Assembly (NCBI GenBank): GCA_947503935.1
Contig: CANNFR010000002.1
Location: forward strand, 62,001-126,000
Direction of reading: 5' to 3'
Origin: an uncultured Paracoccaceae bacterium
Lineage (GTDB): Bacteria; Pseudomonadota; Alphaproteobacteria; Rhodobacterales; Rhodobacteraceae
Length of the DNA stretch: 64,000 nt
The position numbers were made by a program, and so were the translations under genes. The notes beneath the pieces were generated by a model. The model did no database searches. It worked only from the letters and a program-made list of their open reading frames with translations, and was not told the DNA's origin. Shown here in pieces: positions 52,636-60,836 of the stretch (position 1 is its first letter; the number at the start of each line of letters is the position of its first letter).

Positions 52636-53323
52636 GCCACGCTCTCCCAATGTTCCAAGAATTTCTGCGAATGATCTTGCTGCCTACATGGTGGCGTCTG
52701 AAACGGCCAAGCAGTCTATCATTCGTCGCAACTACGAACCTCAACCCTTTGTTGTCACGCGCTATCAGGACGCACGAAGCGCCATCAAGGCCTACTTATC
52801 AGATTTGGGGAGGTCCCAGAATCCCCTAAGTGATGCTTTGAGTATGTTTGAGCAGCGCGCTGTAGACCCATCCGAGTCCGACACCCGCCAAGATGATGCG
52901 CGTCAGTCGATTGAGGTTCTGACGTCCTTGCGCGGGATGGACAACCAACTTGCGCGTTATCAGTTTCATGAGACTGGGCATTCACAGCCCAAGTTGATGC
53001 TTGCAGGCGTAGAGGTGTCAGTTCGAGTAGACTTGTGGGTATACGGGCAAAGTCGGGGGGATGAACAAATCGGCGGCGCTATCTTTAGGATGACGCAGGA
53101 TGATGGTGGGCGCAGGGCCGACATGGGGCGATATGTGGCGACACTGCTGCGCATGCACTTGGATCAAAACAACCCTACCAATAGGACGCCAGCTAACCGC
53201 CTGTGCATGGCTGTAGATGTAAGGCATGGCGAGGTCTTTGCCGCCCCGGCATCAAATGCAAGGCGAATGAACGATCTTGAGGCCGCTTGTCGCGTCATTC
53301 ATGCTCTTTGGGGTCAGTTGTAG
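52634..53323 (+). CDS. Unknown protein of the accessory patch, possible nuclease-like fold
   Basis: A 229-residue protein. Its N-terminus reads PRISANDLAAYMVASET (about 8-24), then FVVTRYQDARSAIKAYL; a central helical region and a strand-rich core follow: VEVSVRVDLWVYG (about 127-138, Asp133), IGGAIFRMTQDD (about 146-157) and CMAVDVRHGEVFAAP (about 191-205). The strand-Asp-strand arrangement recalls PD-(D/E)xK nucleases, but the Lys expected on the second strand is not seen, so this is a weak idea. The ATG shares CATG with the divergent small gene; a weak AAGGTG lies 11 bases upstream. No homologue was named. Confidence 0.6.
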   Translation: MPRSPNVPRISANDLAAYMVASETAKQSIIRRNYEPQPFVVTRYQDARSAIKAYLSDLGRSQNPLSDALSMFEQRAVDPSESDTRQDDARQSIEVLTSLRGMDNQLARYQFHETGHSQPKLMLAGVEVSVRVDLWVYGQSRGDEQIGGAIFRMTQDDGGRRADMGRYVATLLRMHLDQNNPTNRTPANRLCMAVDVRHGEVFAAPASNARRMNDLEAACRVIHALWGQL

Positions 53324-53351
53324 GTTTGTCTTTCACCAGCTTCCGCAGCTT

Positions 53352-53542
53352 TTCGTTGATGCGACCCCCGGGACAGGCACGGCCTATACCTTGCGTGCCG
53401 ACCGCCAGGGCTCGGTCATTGCAGTCACGGATCAAGCGACGGGTGAGCTGGTGACGCGCTACGAAGTATAACGCATTCGACCAGCGCGAGCAGACGTTTT
53501 CGCAGAGCGCTTCAATCTTAGAGTTCAGAAACGGTCAGCCAG
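53352..53542 (+). pseudogene. Rhs-repeat core remnant, frameshifted
   Basis: From 53352 the frame reads FVDATPGTGTAYTLRADRQG and SVIAVTDQATGELVTRYE, the typical Rhs core pattern (hydrophobic-RADxxGSVIAVTD...G...TRYEY). At 53466 an extra G breaks the frame and a stop follows; skipping that base continues YNAFDQREQTFSQSA, the expected next motif. Only this fragment remains: there is no start, no N-terminal Rhs part and no C-terminal toxin. It abuts the 3' end of the GntR gene. It is probably debris of an Rhs element. Confidence 0.6.
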
Positions 53543-54193
53543 CTACTGCGCCAGCATCTTCAGGCCCTGCGTTACATCCGTTCGCACCGCCAGGCGCAGC
53601 CCCGGCTCATCCCCGGCTTTCAGCGCGGCAATGATCATACGGTGATGCGGGGGCGGGTCGGTGCGGCCCAGGCGGCCGTAGAGCGTGCGCATGGTCGGCC
53701 CCAGTTGCAGCCAGACCGTTTCGGTCAGCGCCAGGGTGGCTGGCGCCTGGGCGCGCAAATAAAGCGTGCGGTGGAATTCCAGATTGGTGCGGATATAGGC
53801 GATGGCGTCGTGCTTGGCGACGGCCTCGGCATTGGCGCCGTTGATCGTCTGCAACCGCTCGATCAGCGCCATATGGGCCCGCGGCAGGGCGCGCGAGGCC
53901 AGCTCGGGCTCAAGGATTGCGCGGATGGCGGCCAGTTCCTCGATGCGCTCGGGCCCAAGCTCAGGGGTCGAAACACGGCCCGAGGCTGACAGCGTCAGCG
54001 CGCCCTCTGCCACCAGCCGCCGCACAGCCTCACGCGCGGGCGTCATCGAGACGTCAAATTTCTTGGCAAGGCCCCTCAGGGTCAGCGCGGTGCCAGGCTC
54101 AATCTCGCCATGCATGATCTGGGTGCGCAGGCTGCGATAGAGCCTGTCATGATGGGCAAGCCCAGTGTCAGAGCGGCGGTTGTCGATCAGCAT
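53543..54193 (-). CDS. GntR-family (FCD/FadR-type) transcriptional regulator
   Basis: A 216-residue regulator. The N-terminal winged helix-turn-helix is at about 12-75 (IMHGEIEPGTALTLRGLAKK; VSMTPAREAVRRLVAEGAL). The C-terminal FCD ligand domain (about 85-210) includes ELAAIRAILEPELASRAL and NLEFHRTLYLRA, with the histidines that usually bind a metal. The ATG at 54193 follows a perfect palindrome TGTGATCACA (54202-54211), a likely self-operator. It converges on the accessory patch and lies near the sugar-oxidation operon, which it may control; the ligand is unknown. Confidence 0.88.
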   Translation of the reverse strand: MLIDNRRSDTGLAHHDRLYRSLRTQIMHGEIEPGTALTLRGLAKKFDVSMTPAREAVRRLVAEGALTLSASGRVSTPELGPERIEELAAIRAILEPELASRALPRAHMALIERLQTINGANAEAVAKHDAIAYIRTNLEFHRTLYLRAQAPATLALTETVWLQLGPTMRTLYGRLGRTDPPPHHRMIIAALKAGDEPGLRLAVRTDVTQGLKMLAQ

Positions 54194-54201
54194 AGGGCTT
54201 A

Positions 54202-54211
54202 TGTGATCACA
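54202..54211. promoter_or_regulatory. Palindromic operator candidate of the GntR gene
   Basis: TGTGATCACA is a perfect 10-base palindrome eight bases upstream of the GntR start codon. It resembles the general FadR-type site TNGTNNNACNA. It lies in the gap between the GntR gene and the upstream metallopeptidase gene, so autoregulation is plausible. Confidence 0.5.
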
Positions 54212-54224
54212 AATATCCCGGGCG

Positions 54225-54917
54225 TCAATCCTTGAAGCGGTAGCGGTGCAGCGCCCCCCCTTCGCGCCGCAACCAGGTGCGGTGACGCTTGTAATCGGGG
54301 CAGAGGCGGTCAACGACTGCCCAGAAGGCTGGCGAGTGGTTCATCTCGACCATATGGGCCACCTCATGCGCCGCGACATAGTCCAGCACCTCGGGCGGCG
54401 CCATGATCAGCCGCCAGGAATACATCAGATCCCCGCGCGAGGTGCACGACCCCCAGCGCGAGCGTGTATCGCGCAAGGTCACCCGGCCAACCTCGCGGTC
54501 CAGCTTTTCGGCATAGCGTTCCGACGCCTCCAGCAGGCGCCGCCGCGCCGCCGCTTTCAGAAACGTCTGGACCCGCAGGGCGACGCGGGCAGGATCGGCC
54601 GGCACAAGCAGCGCCTCGCCCTCGACCCTGGGTGAGCTGATCGCGGCGGGTGTGAGTGTCAGCGGCGCGCCCTCCACCGGCAAAACCATACCGATCGCAA
54701 CAGGTTGCGCGGTGGCCTGCTCGGCCAAGGTTTGCCGGATCCAATCCTCGCGTGAGCGGGCGAAATCGAGCGCTTCGGCGATGCTGCCGCGCTGGGGCAG
54801 GGTCAGCGTCACCCGGCCATCCAGGCCCGAGACCCGCAGGCTGTACCGCCGCGCCCGCGGCGACCGTCTGACAGTAATCTCGACCGGAGGATCCCCCGGA
54901 AGGTTTGCCGATCGCAT
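54225..54917 (-). CDS. YgjP-like metallopeptidase-fold protein (M48/SprT-like)
   Basis: A 230-residue protein of the YgjP/DUF45 family. The zinc site is HEVAHMVEMNHSPAFW (about 188-203, HExxH plus a third His). The preceding RDTRSRWGSCTSRGDLMYSWRLIMAP (in parts TRSRWGSCTSRG and MYSWRLIMAP) is the family signature. N-terminal residues (VEITVRRSPRARRYSLRV) form the usual beta region. The start at 54917 was chosen because AAGGAG lies six bases upstream; longer in-frame frames exist. The true substrate is not established for this family. It is transcribed ahead of the GntR gene, 31 bases apart. Confidence 0.87.
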   Translation of the reverse strand: MRSANLPGDPPVEITVRRSPRARRYSLRVSGLDGRVTLTLPQRGSIAEALDFARSREDWIRQTLAEQATAQPVAIGMVLPVEGAPLTLTPAAISSPRVEGEALLVPADPARVALRVQTFLKAAARRRLLEASERYAEKLDREVGRVTLRDTRSRWGSCTSRGDLMYSWRLIMAPPEVLDYVAAHEVAHMVEMNHSPAFWAVVDRLCPDYKRHRTWLRREGGALHRYRFKD

Positions 54918-55083
54918 GGCCACTCCTTGACGTTTTGCCATCCACTCCCATGTAGCAGCGACCGATGGGGCTTTCATGCCCTTTCGCACAATTGAGCCAC
55001 CTTTTCCGAAAGGCTTTGACACAGCCACGTGCATATGGCACGTCGCGCCGATCAACAGCTTCGAATCCATCCTGAGGACAGAT

Positions 55084-55413
55084 ATGCCCAAGGAAGAATG
55101 GGGTGTGAAGCGTCTCTGCCCGACAACCGGCAAACGCTTCTACGACCTGAACAAAGACCCGATCGTCAGCCCGTATACGGGCGAGGTTGTCACGCTCGAC
55201 GTGCCCAAAGGCCGCACAGTCGCCGCCGACAAGGCGCCGGCCAAGAAAGTGGCCGCCGCAGCCGAAGAGGTTGAGGACGACGTGGTCCTCGATGACGACG
55301 AGACCGATGATGATGTCGAGATCGACGATGATCTGCTGGAAGACGATGACGACGACGACAGCGTCTCGCTTGACGATATCGCCGATGTCAGCGCGGATGA
55401 CGACGATACCTGA
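55084..55413 (+). CDS. TIGR02300-type acidic protein
   Basis: A 109-residue protein found mainly in alphaproteobacteria. The N-terminal part (MPKEEWGVKRLCPTTGKRFY; PIVSPYTGE) is the conserved TIGR02300 region. A basic linker (ADKAPAKKVAAAAEE) leads to a tail of about 45 residues that is almost wholly Asp/Glu. The role is unknown. The ATG at 55084 follows GAGGA by about seven bases. It is divergent from the YgjP-like gene and ends about 100 bases before tRNA-Ala. Confidence 0.85.
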   Translation: MPKEEWGVKRLCPTTGKRFYDLNKDPIVSPYTGEVVTLDVPKGRTVAADKAPAKKVAAAAEEVEDDVVLDDDETDDDVEIDDDLLEDDDDDDSVSLDDIADVSADDDDT

Positions 55414-55510
55414 CCCGTCATCGGGTTTCTGATCGGGCCTGTTTTTTGCTTGCGAAGACCGGCCCGCTTGCCTAATACGACCCCGCAGGCGGCAACGCCT
55501 GCACTCCGGT

Positions 55511-55586
<76 letters not shown>

Positions 55587-55763
55587 AATCCACTCTGATA
55601 TGGATCATACATTTGCTGGTTCTTATTTAGAACTCGGCCTTGGCGCAGCGTCATGTCCGGGCCACCAGCCGATATCGTTGCGCGGAAATTTACCATCAAG
55701 TATTGTAGCGGTCGTTGACAGCTCCGTGGCAGCGCAGGCTGAGTCTGGCTTTGGGCTAACTCA

Positions 55764-55819
55764 GGCTGCTTCGCAGCCCGATCACAGGTGCAAGCGAGGT
55801 CTGCTTGCGCAAACCTCGC
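55764..55819 (-). terminator. Two hairpins downstream of ccr
   Basis: Downstream of ccr on the minus strand are GCGAGGT/ACCTCGC (55794-55800 with 55813-55819) and then GGCTGC-TTC-GCAGCC (55764-55778). Neither has a clear T tract. The remaining gap back to tRNA-Ala (55587-55763) shows no supported gene and no repeat of the tRNA 3' end. Confidence 0.5.
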
Positions 55820-55856
55820 CAAATTTCAGCGACGACCGGCGTGGCACCGAACAGCG

Positions 55857-57137
55857 TCAGCCCTCCAACGCGTCCTCGAACGTGCGCAGGCCAATGCGGG
55901 GCGATTGGACGAGGACGGCCATGTTGCCGGGTTTGTGTTCGTTGCGCAGCATCTTGGTGTGGGCGGCGGGGATATCCTCCCACGGGAAGACCTCGGACAT
56001 GCAGGGGTCAAGGCGGCGGTCGAGCATCAGGTCGTTGGCCGAACTTGCCTGCTTGAGGTTCGCGAAATGGCTGCCCTGAACGCGCTTTTGGTGCATCCAG
56101 AGGTAGCGCGCGTCCATCGTCAGGTTGTAGCCCGTGGTGCCGGCGCAGATCACCACCATGCCGCCGCGCTTTACCACGAAGACACTGACCGGCATCGTCG
56201 CTTCGCCCGGATGCTCGAACACCATGTCGACATTGTTGCCCTTGCCGGTGATGTCCCAGATCGCCTTGCCGAATTTGCGGACCTCGCCGAACCAGTCCTT
56301 GTATTCCGGCGTGTTCACCTTGGGCATCTGGCCCCAGCAGTTGAAATCTTTCCGGTTAATCACGCCCTTTGCACCAAGGCCCATGACAAACTCGCGCTTG
56401 TCTTCGTCGCTGATCACCCCGATGGCATTGGCACCCGCGGTGTTGATCAGCTGGATCGCGTAGGAGCCGAGGCCGCCAGACGCACCCCAGACCAGCACGT
56501 TCTGACCCGGGCGCAGCTCATGCGGTTTGTGGCCGAAGAGCATTCGGTAGGCGGTGGCCAGCGTCAGGGTATAGCAGGCGGCCTCCTCCCAGGTCAGGTG
56601 CTGGGGCCGGCGCATCAGCTGCTGCGCCTGCACATTGGTGAACTGCGCGAAGCTCCCATCCGGCGTCTCGTAGCCCCAAATGCGCTGACTGGGCGAGAAC
56701 ATCGGGTCGCCGCCGTTGCATTCCTCATCATCGCCGTCGTCCTGATTGCAGTGGATCACGACCTCATCGCCGACCTTCCAGCGCTTGACCTTGTCGCCCA
56801 CGGCCCAGACGATGCCCGAGGCGTCGGACCCTGCGATATGATAGGGCGCGCCATGGCTGTCGAACGGGCTGATGGGCGTGCCGAGGCCAGCCCAGACGCC
56901 ATTGTAATTCACGCCTGCGGCCATCACCAGAACCAGCACTTCGTGGCTGTCGATCTGGGGGGTGTCGACGACCTCAACCTTGAAGGCCTGCTCAGGCTCG
57001 CCATGGCGTTCGCGGCGGATCGTCCACGCGTACATCTGCTTGGGCACATAGCCGAGCGGCGGCATCTGGCCCACTTCGTACAAATCCTGTTCGGGGGCGT
57101 CGTAGGACGCGATCGACGGGTTGGTATCGAGAGCCAT
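55857..57137 (-). CDS. ccr: Crotonyl-CoA carboxylase/reductase
   Basis: Reductive carboxylation of crotonyl-CoA to ethylmalonyl-CoA with NADPH and CO2, the key step of the ethylmalonyl-CoA pathway. The 426-residue medium-chain dehydrogenase-type protein has the Ccr-specific insert IHCNQDDGDDEECNGGDPMF (about 138-157), AAGVNYNGVWAGLG and the NADPH motif VLVWGASGGLGSYAIQ (about 213-228). VFEHPGEATMPVSVF follows in the CO2-site region. The ATG at 57137 follows AAGGAGG. The same pathway's mutase lies 1.6 kb away in the opposite direction. The 153-base A+T-rich upstream gap presumably holds the promoter. Confidence 0.96.
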   Translation of the reverse strand: MALDTNPSIASYDAPEQDLYEVGQMPPLGYVPKQMYAWTIRRERHGEPEQAFKVEVVDTPQIDSHEVLVLVMAAGVNYNGVWAGLGTPISPFDSHGAPYHIAGSDASGIVWAVGDKVKRWKVGDEVVIHCNQDDGDDEECNGGDPMFSPSQRIWGYETPDGSFAQFTNVQAQQLMRRPQHLTWEEAACYTLTLATAYRMLFGHKPHELRPGQNVLVWGASGGLGSYAIQLINTAGANAIGVISDEDKREFVMGLGAKGVINRKDFNCWGQMPKVNTPEYKDWFGEVRKFGKAIWDITGKGNNVDMVFEHPGEATMPVSVFVVKRGGMVVICAGTTGYNLTMDARYLWMHQKRVQGSHFANLKQASSANDLMLDRRLDPCMSEVFPWEDIPAAHTKMLRNEHKPGNMAVLVQSPRIGLRTFEDALEG

Positions 57138-57290
57138 CGGGGCCTCCTTCAGAAAGCTATGCCGCATCGCAGAATCAATGCGGCCTCATCCCCCTAATTA
57201 TTGGCGGCTGAGTAATTATGCAATGCTGAAACTTATGTTTTTGTAATTTTATGTCTCACAGAATCGCCAAGTGGCGGATTTTGGCGCAAT

Positions 57291-58643
57291 TTATGCCGCA
57301 GGTGCATTGGTCAGATGGCTGATCGAGGCCGCATAGAAGGTCAGAAACTCACCCTTTTCAGGGTTGGCCGCGATGCCCTGGTCGGTCTCGATCACCATAT
57401 CGCGCCGCAGAAGGCTCTCCAGCCCTTCGGCGACAATCTGGTCGGCCTCTTTCTGAACGGCCAGCTGACTCAGACGTTTGCGCACGCGCGTCTCGATTGT
57501 CTTGCGTTTCAATGGGCCTTTCGCGGCCAGCAACTGCTCGGCCACCAAGGGCACCGGCAGGACGGGCATCACGGCCCTCACCCGATCCATCAGCGTGTCG
57601 CCCAGCGCACTGATCGCGTCATTGGGCCCATCGGCCAGAAACTCGGTCAGCGACAGCGGCGCGCCGAACCCGACGGCGGCGTGGCCATAGCGGCGAAACC
57701 GCCCGGTGATGCGCTGTTTCAGATGCCGCCATGTGAAGTCGACGAGGGTGGCCAGAGGCGCGCGAAACCGCCGCTCACCCGCCTTGTTGGCCGCGATCAG
57801 CGTGCCGTCCTCAAGCACACGATCATAGTTCAGCGCAACCGGCACAAAGACCAGATCGCGCCCTTCGCCAGGGTGAAACCCGTCCAGCATATACGACAGG
57901 ATGCCTAGTTTCGGCGGCTGCACCGCGCCCGTCAGGGTCAACCCGCCCTCAGGGAACACCGCCTGCGTCACGCCCGCCTCGGTCGCCATGGCCACATAGC
58001 GGGCCAGCACCCGACGATAGAGCGCGTCTGGGGGTTTGCGCCGGATGAAATAGGCGCCCATCGCGCGGATCAACGTCTGCAAAGGCCAGATGCGCGCCCA
58101 TTCCCCCACCGCGTAGGACAGCGCGCCGCGTTCGGCCACAAGATAGGTGACCAGCACGTAATCCATGTTTGAGCGGTGGTTCATCACGAAAACCACCGTG
58201 GCCTCGGGATCGACCTGGTCAAGCGCGTGATCATAATGGGTGACGCGCACATGATAGAGCATGCCTGACAGCCAGCGCGCGGCCCGTGTGGCAAAGCCGA
58301 AATAGGCCGAGGCCGAGAAGGACGGCACGATCTCGCGCGCATAGCGCTCGGCACGCTCATGGGCCACGGCCTCGGGGACGCCTTCGGCGCGGGCATGTTC
58401 GGCCACGGCGGCCAGAACGTCGCGGTCATAGATCAGGCGCTGGATCGTATCGGCACGGCGGGCCAGCTTGAACGGCTCAATCGGGCGGGGCAGACGTTCG
58501 TTGAGGCGGGCGACCGCATGCTCCATCCGGCGGCGAAAGAACCAGCGGACGGACGGAAACAGGAAATGCGAGGCGAAAGTGACCCCTGCGAAGAGCAAGA
58601 TCAGGATGAAAAGCCAAACGGGGAGTTCGATACTCTGAAACAT
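57291..58643 (-). CDS. PlsB/PlsC-like glycerolipid acyltransferase
   Basis: A 450-residue membrane-anchored acyltransferase. It begins MFQSIELPVWLFILILLFAG (one membrane segment, about 8-30). The acyltransferase domain follows with FVMNHRSNMDYVLV (HX4D motif), the substrate loop GAYFIRRK, FPEGGLT and VPVALNYDRVLE. The order and spacing are those of glycerol-3-phosphate acyltransferases (PlsB C-terminal domain), so membrane-lipid synthesis is likely. The ATG at 58643 is preferred over a much longer frame that would overlap ecm. Its position between ccr and ecm, although conserved in some relatives, has no clear metabolic meaning. Confidence 0.83.
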   Translation of the reverse strand: MFQSIELPVWLFILILLFAGVTFASHFLFPSVRWFFRRRMEHAVARLNERLPRPIEPFKLARRADTIQRLIYDRDVLAAVAEHARAEGVPEAVAHERAERYAREIVPSFSASAYFGFATRAARWLSGMLYHVRVTHYDHALDQVDPEATVVFVMNHRSNMDYVLVTYLVAERGALSYAVGEWARIWPLQTLIRAMGAYFIRRKPPDALYRRVLARYVAMATEAGVTQAVFPEGGLTLTGAVQPPKLGILSYMLDGFHPGEGRDLVFVPVALNYDRVLEDGTLIAANKAGERRFRAPLATLVDFTWRHLKQRITGRFRRYGHAAVGFGAPLSLTEFLADGPNDAISALGDTLMDRVRAVMPVLPVPLVAEQLLAAKGPLKRKTIETRVRKRLSQLAVQKEADQIVAEGLESLLRRDMVIETDQGIAANPEKGEFLTFYAASISHLTNAPAA

Positions 58644-58782
58644 ATGGCCGACCCTTGCAGGAAAGTCGGTCGCGGTAAATCCGCCCATGCCGCAACGCAG
58701 CGAATTGACAAGGTCACGATATTGCGGGTATCCACAGGCGACGCGCAATAATATTGCGGTGCGTGATTCATGAGGCGCCTCG

Positions 58783-60741
58783 ATGACTGCAAAAGACAGG
58801 CCATGGCTGTTTCGCACCTATGCCGGGCACTCCACAGCCAAAGCGTCGAACGCGCTCTATCGCGGCAATCTGGCCAAGGGGCAAACGGGCCTGTCTGTGG
58901 CCTTCGATCTACCAACCCAGACGGGTTATGACAGCGACCACACGCTAGCCCGGGGCGAGGTCGGCAAGGTCGGCGTGCCGGTCAGCCATCTGGGCGACAT
59001 GCGCACGCTTTTTGCCGACATCCCGCTGGATCAGATGAACACCTCGATGACGATCAACGCGACCGCGCCCTGGCTGCTGGCGCTCTATATCGCCGTGGCC
59101 GAGGAGCAAGGGGCGGATATCAGCGCCCTGCAAGGCACGGTGCAGAACGACATCATCAAAGAGTATCTCAGCCGCGGCACCTATATCTGCCCGCCCGCGC
59201 CCAGCTTGCGGATGATCACCGATGTGGCCGCCTATACCCGCGCACATCTGCCGAAATGGAACCCGATGAATGTGTGTTCCTATCACCTGCAGGAGGCCGG
59301 GGCCACGCCAGAGGAGGAGTTGGCCTTTGCGCTCGCCACCGCCTGCGCGGTGCTGGACGACCTGAAAGGCAAAGTGGCGGCCGAGCATTTCCCGGCCATG
59401 GTGGGCCGGATTTCTTTCTTCGTGAATGCAGGCATTCGGTTCGTGACCGAGATGTGCAAGATGCGCGCTTTCGTCGAATTGTGGGACGAGATTTGCGAAA
59501 CGCGCTATGGCGTGACCGATCCGAAATTCCGGCGGTTCCGCTATGGCGTTCAGGTGAATTCCCTGGGGCTGACCGAACAGCAACCCGAGAACAACGTCTA
59601 TCGCATCTTGCTGGAAATGCTGGCGGTGACGCTGTCGAAAAATGCGCGCGCCCGGGCCGTGCAATTGCCCGCCTGGAACGAGGCATTGGGATTACCGCGC
59701 CCGTGGGATCAGCAATGGTCTTTGCGGATGCAGCAGATCCTGGCCTATGAAACCGATCTTCTGGAGTATGGCGATCTTTTTGAGGGCAACCCGGCGGTGA
59801 CCGCAAAGGTCGATGCCCTGAAAGACGGCGCGCGCGCCGAATTGGCGCAGATCGATTCCATGGGCGGCGCGGTCGCGGCCATCGACTACATGAAATCGCG
59901 ATTGGTCGAAAGCAACGCCGCACGGATCGCCCGGATCGAGGCCGGGGAAACTGTCGTGGTCGGCGTGAACCGCTGGCAGGCGGGCGAGCCCTCGCCCCTG
60001 ACCGCGGGCGACGAGGCGATCATGGTGGCCGATGCCAAGGCCGAGGCCGATCAGATCGCCCGGTTGGAAGCCTGGCGCGCGGGCCGCGACAACGCCGCGG
60101 TCAAATCGGCGCTGGCCGACCTGCGCGAGGCGGCGCTGAACGGCACGAACATCATGGCGCCCTCGATCGCCGCGGCCAAGGCGGGCGCCACGACGGGCGA
60201 ATGGGGCGATATGGTGCGCAAGGCCTTCGGCCAGTTCCGCGCGCCTACGGGTGTGTCGCGCAACCCCTCGAACCGGACCGAGGGCCTGGACGATATCCGC
60301 GACGCCGTCGATGCGGTCAGCACGCAGCTTGGCCGCCGTCTGAAATTTCTGGTCGGCAAGCCCGGCCTTGACGGGCATTCCAACGGCGCCGAACAGATCG
60401 CCGCCCGCGCCCGCGATTGTGGAATGGAGATCGCCTATGAAGGCATCCGCCTGACCCCGGACGAGATTGTGACCGCCGCACAGGACGACGCCCCCCATGT
60501 CATCGGTCTTTCGATCCTGTCAGGCAGTCATCTGCCATTGGTCTCGGAATTGATGGAGAAATTGCAAGCCGCCAACATTACCGCACCGGTTGTGGTTGGT
60601 GGAATAATTCCCGAAGAAGATGAAAAGCGGTTATTGGAAATGGGCGTGGCCCGCGTCTATACGCCCAAGGATTTCGAATTGAACAGGATCATGTTCGACA
60701 TTGTCGAACTGGTCGCTCCGCAAACAGTCGCGGCTGAATAA
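58783..60741 (+). CDS. ecm: Ethylmalonyl-CoA mutase (MeaA-type)
   Basis: B12-dependent mutase converting (2R)-ethylmalonyl-CoA to (2S)-methylsuccinyl-CoA. The 652-residue protein has the mutase barrel (LFRTYAGHSTAKASNALYR; VAFDLPTQTGYDSDH; about 8-430) and a C-terminal cobalamin-binding domain with GKPGLDGHSNGAEQI (DxHxxG, about 524-538), SILSGSH and VVVGGIIP. The single-chain form with its own B12 domain and the linkage to ccr identify it as Ecm/MeaA rather than methylmalonyl-CoA mutase. The ribosome site is inside a palindrome GAGGCGCCTC (58772-58781) just before the ATG. Confidence 0.94.
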   Translation: MTAKDRPWLFRTYAGHSTAKASNALYRGNLAKGQTGLSVAFDLPTQTGYDSDHTLARGEVGKVGVPVSHLGDMRTLFADIPLDQMNTSMTINATAPWLLALYIAVAEEQGADISALQGTVQNDIIKEYLSRGTYICPPAPSLRMITDVAAYTRAHLPKWNPMNVCSYHLQEAGATPEEELAFALATACAVLDDLKGKVAAEHFPAMVGRISFFVNAGIRFVTEMCKMRAFVELWDEICETRYGVTDPKFRRFRYGVQVNSLGLTEQQPENNVYRILLEMLAVTLSKNARARAVQLPAWNEALGLPRPWDQQWSLRMQQILAYETDLLEYGDLFEGNPAVTAKVDALKDGARAELAQIDSMGGAVAAIDYMKSRLVESNAARIARIEAGETVVVGVNRWQAGEPSPLTAGDEAIMVADAKAEADQIARLEAWRAGRDNAAVKSALADLREAALNGTNIMAPSIAAAKAGATTGEWGDMVRKAFGQFRAPTGVSRNPSNRTEGLDDIRDAVDAVSTQLGRRLKFLVGKPGLDGHSNGAEQIAARARDCGMEIAYEGIRLTPDEIVTAAQDDAPHVIGLSILSGSHLPLVSELMEKLQAANITAPVVVGGIIPEEDEKRLLEMGVARVYTPKDFELNRIMFDIVELVAPQTVAAE

Positions 60742-60836
60742 CCGGTTTATTTTCGAAGTTTCCGCGTCTTGCATCTGTTAACAATTGCTTTTCACGGTGG
60801 ATTTTCATAATCCCCGATGAAAAGGAGTCCCGAAAT

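Larger units (their letters stand above)
52260..53542. other. A+T-rich accessory patch
   Basis: Between the cytochrome gene and the GntR gene the base composition falls sharply; the 60 bases from 52321 contain only 20 G or C. The patch holds two divergent genes of unknown function that share a CATG start (52399-52635 minus; 52634-53323 plus) and an Rhs remnant (53352-53542). The 139 bases after the cytochrome gene (52260-52398) contain no supported gene. No integrase, transposase, direct repeats or tRNA junction was found at its ends, so the mode of arrival is unknown. Confidence 0.7.

Noticed and set aside
52634-53323. Firm call as a PD-(D/E)xK nuclease
   Set aside because: The strand arrangement is suggestive, but the catalytic Lys is not visible; kept only as a weak idea.
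55788-57197. 469-codon open frame opposite ccr
   Set aside because: ccr is certain from its cofactor motifs; the antisense frame has no start signal and begins in the downstream hairpins.
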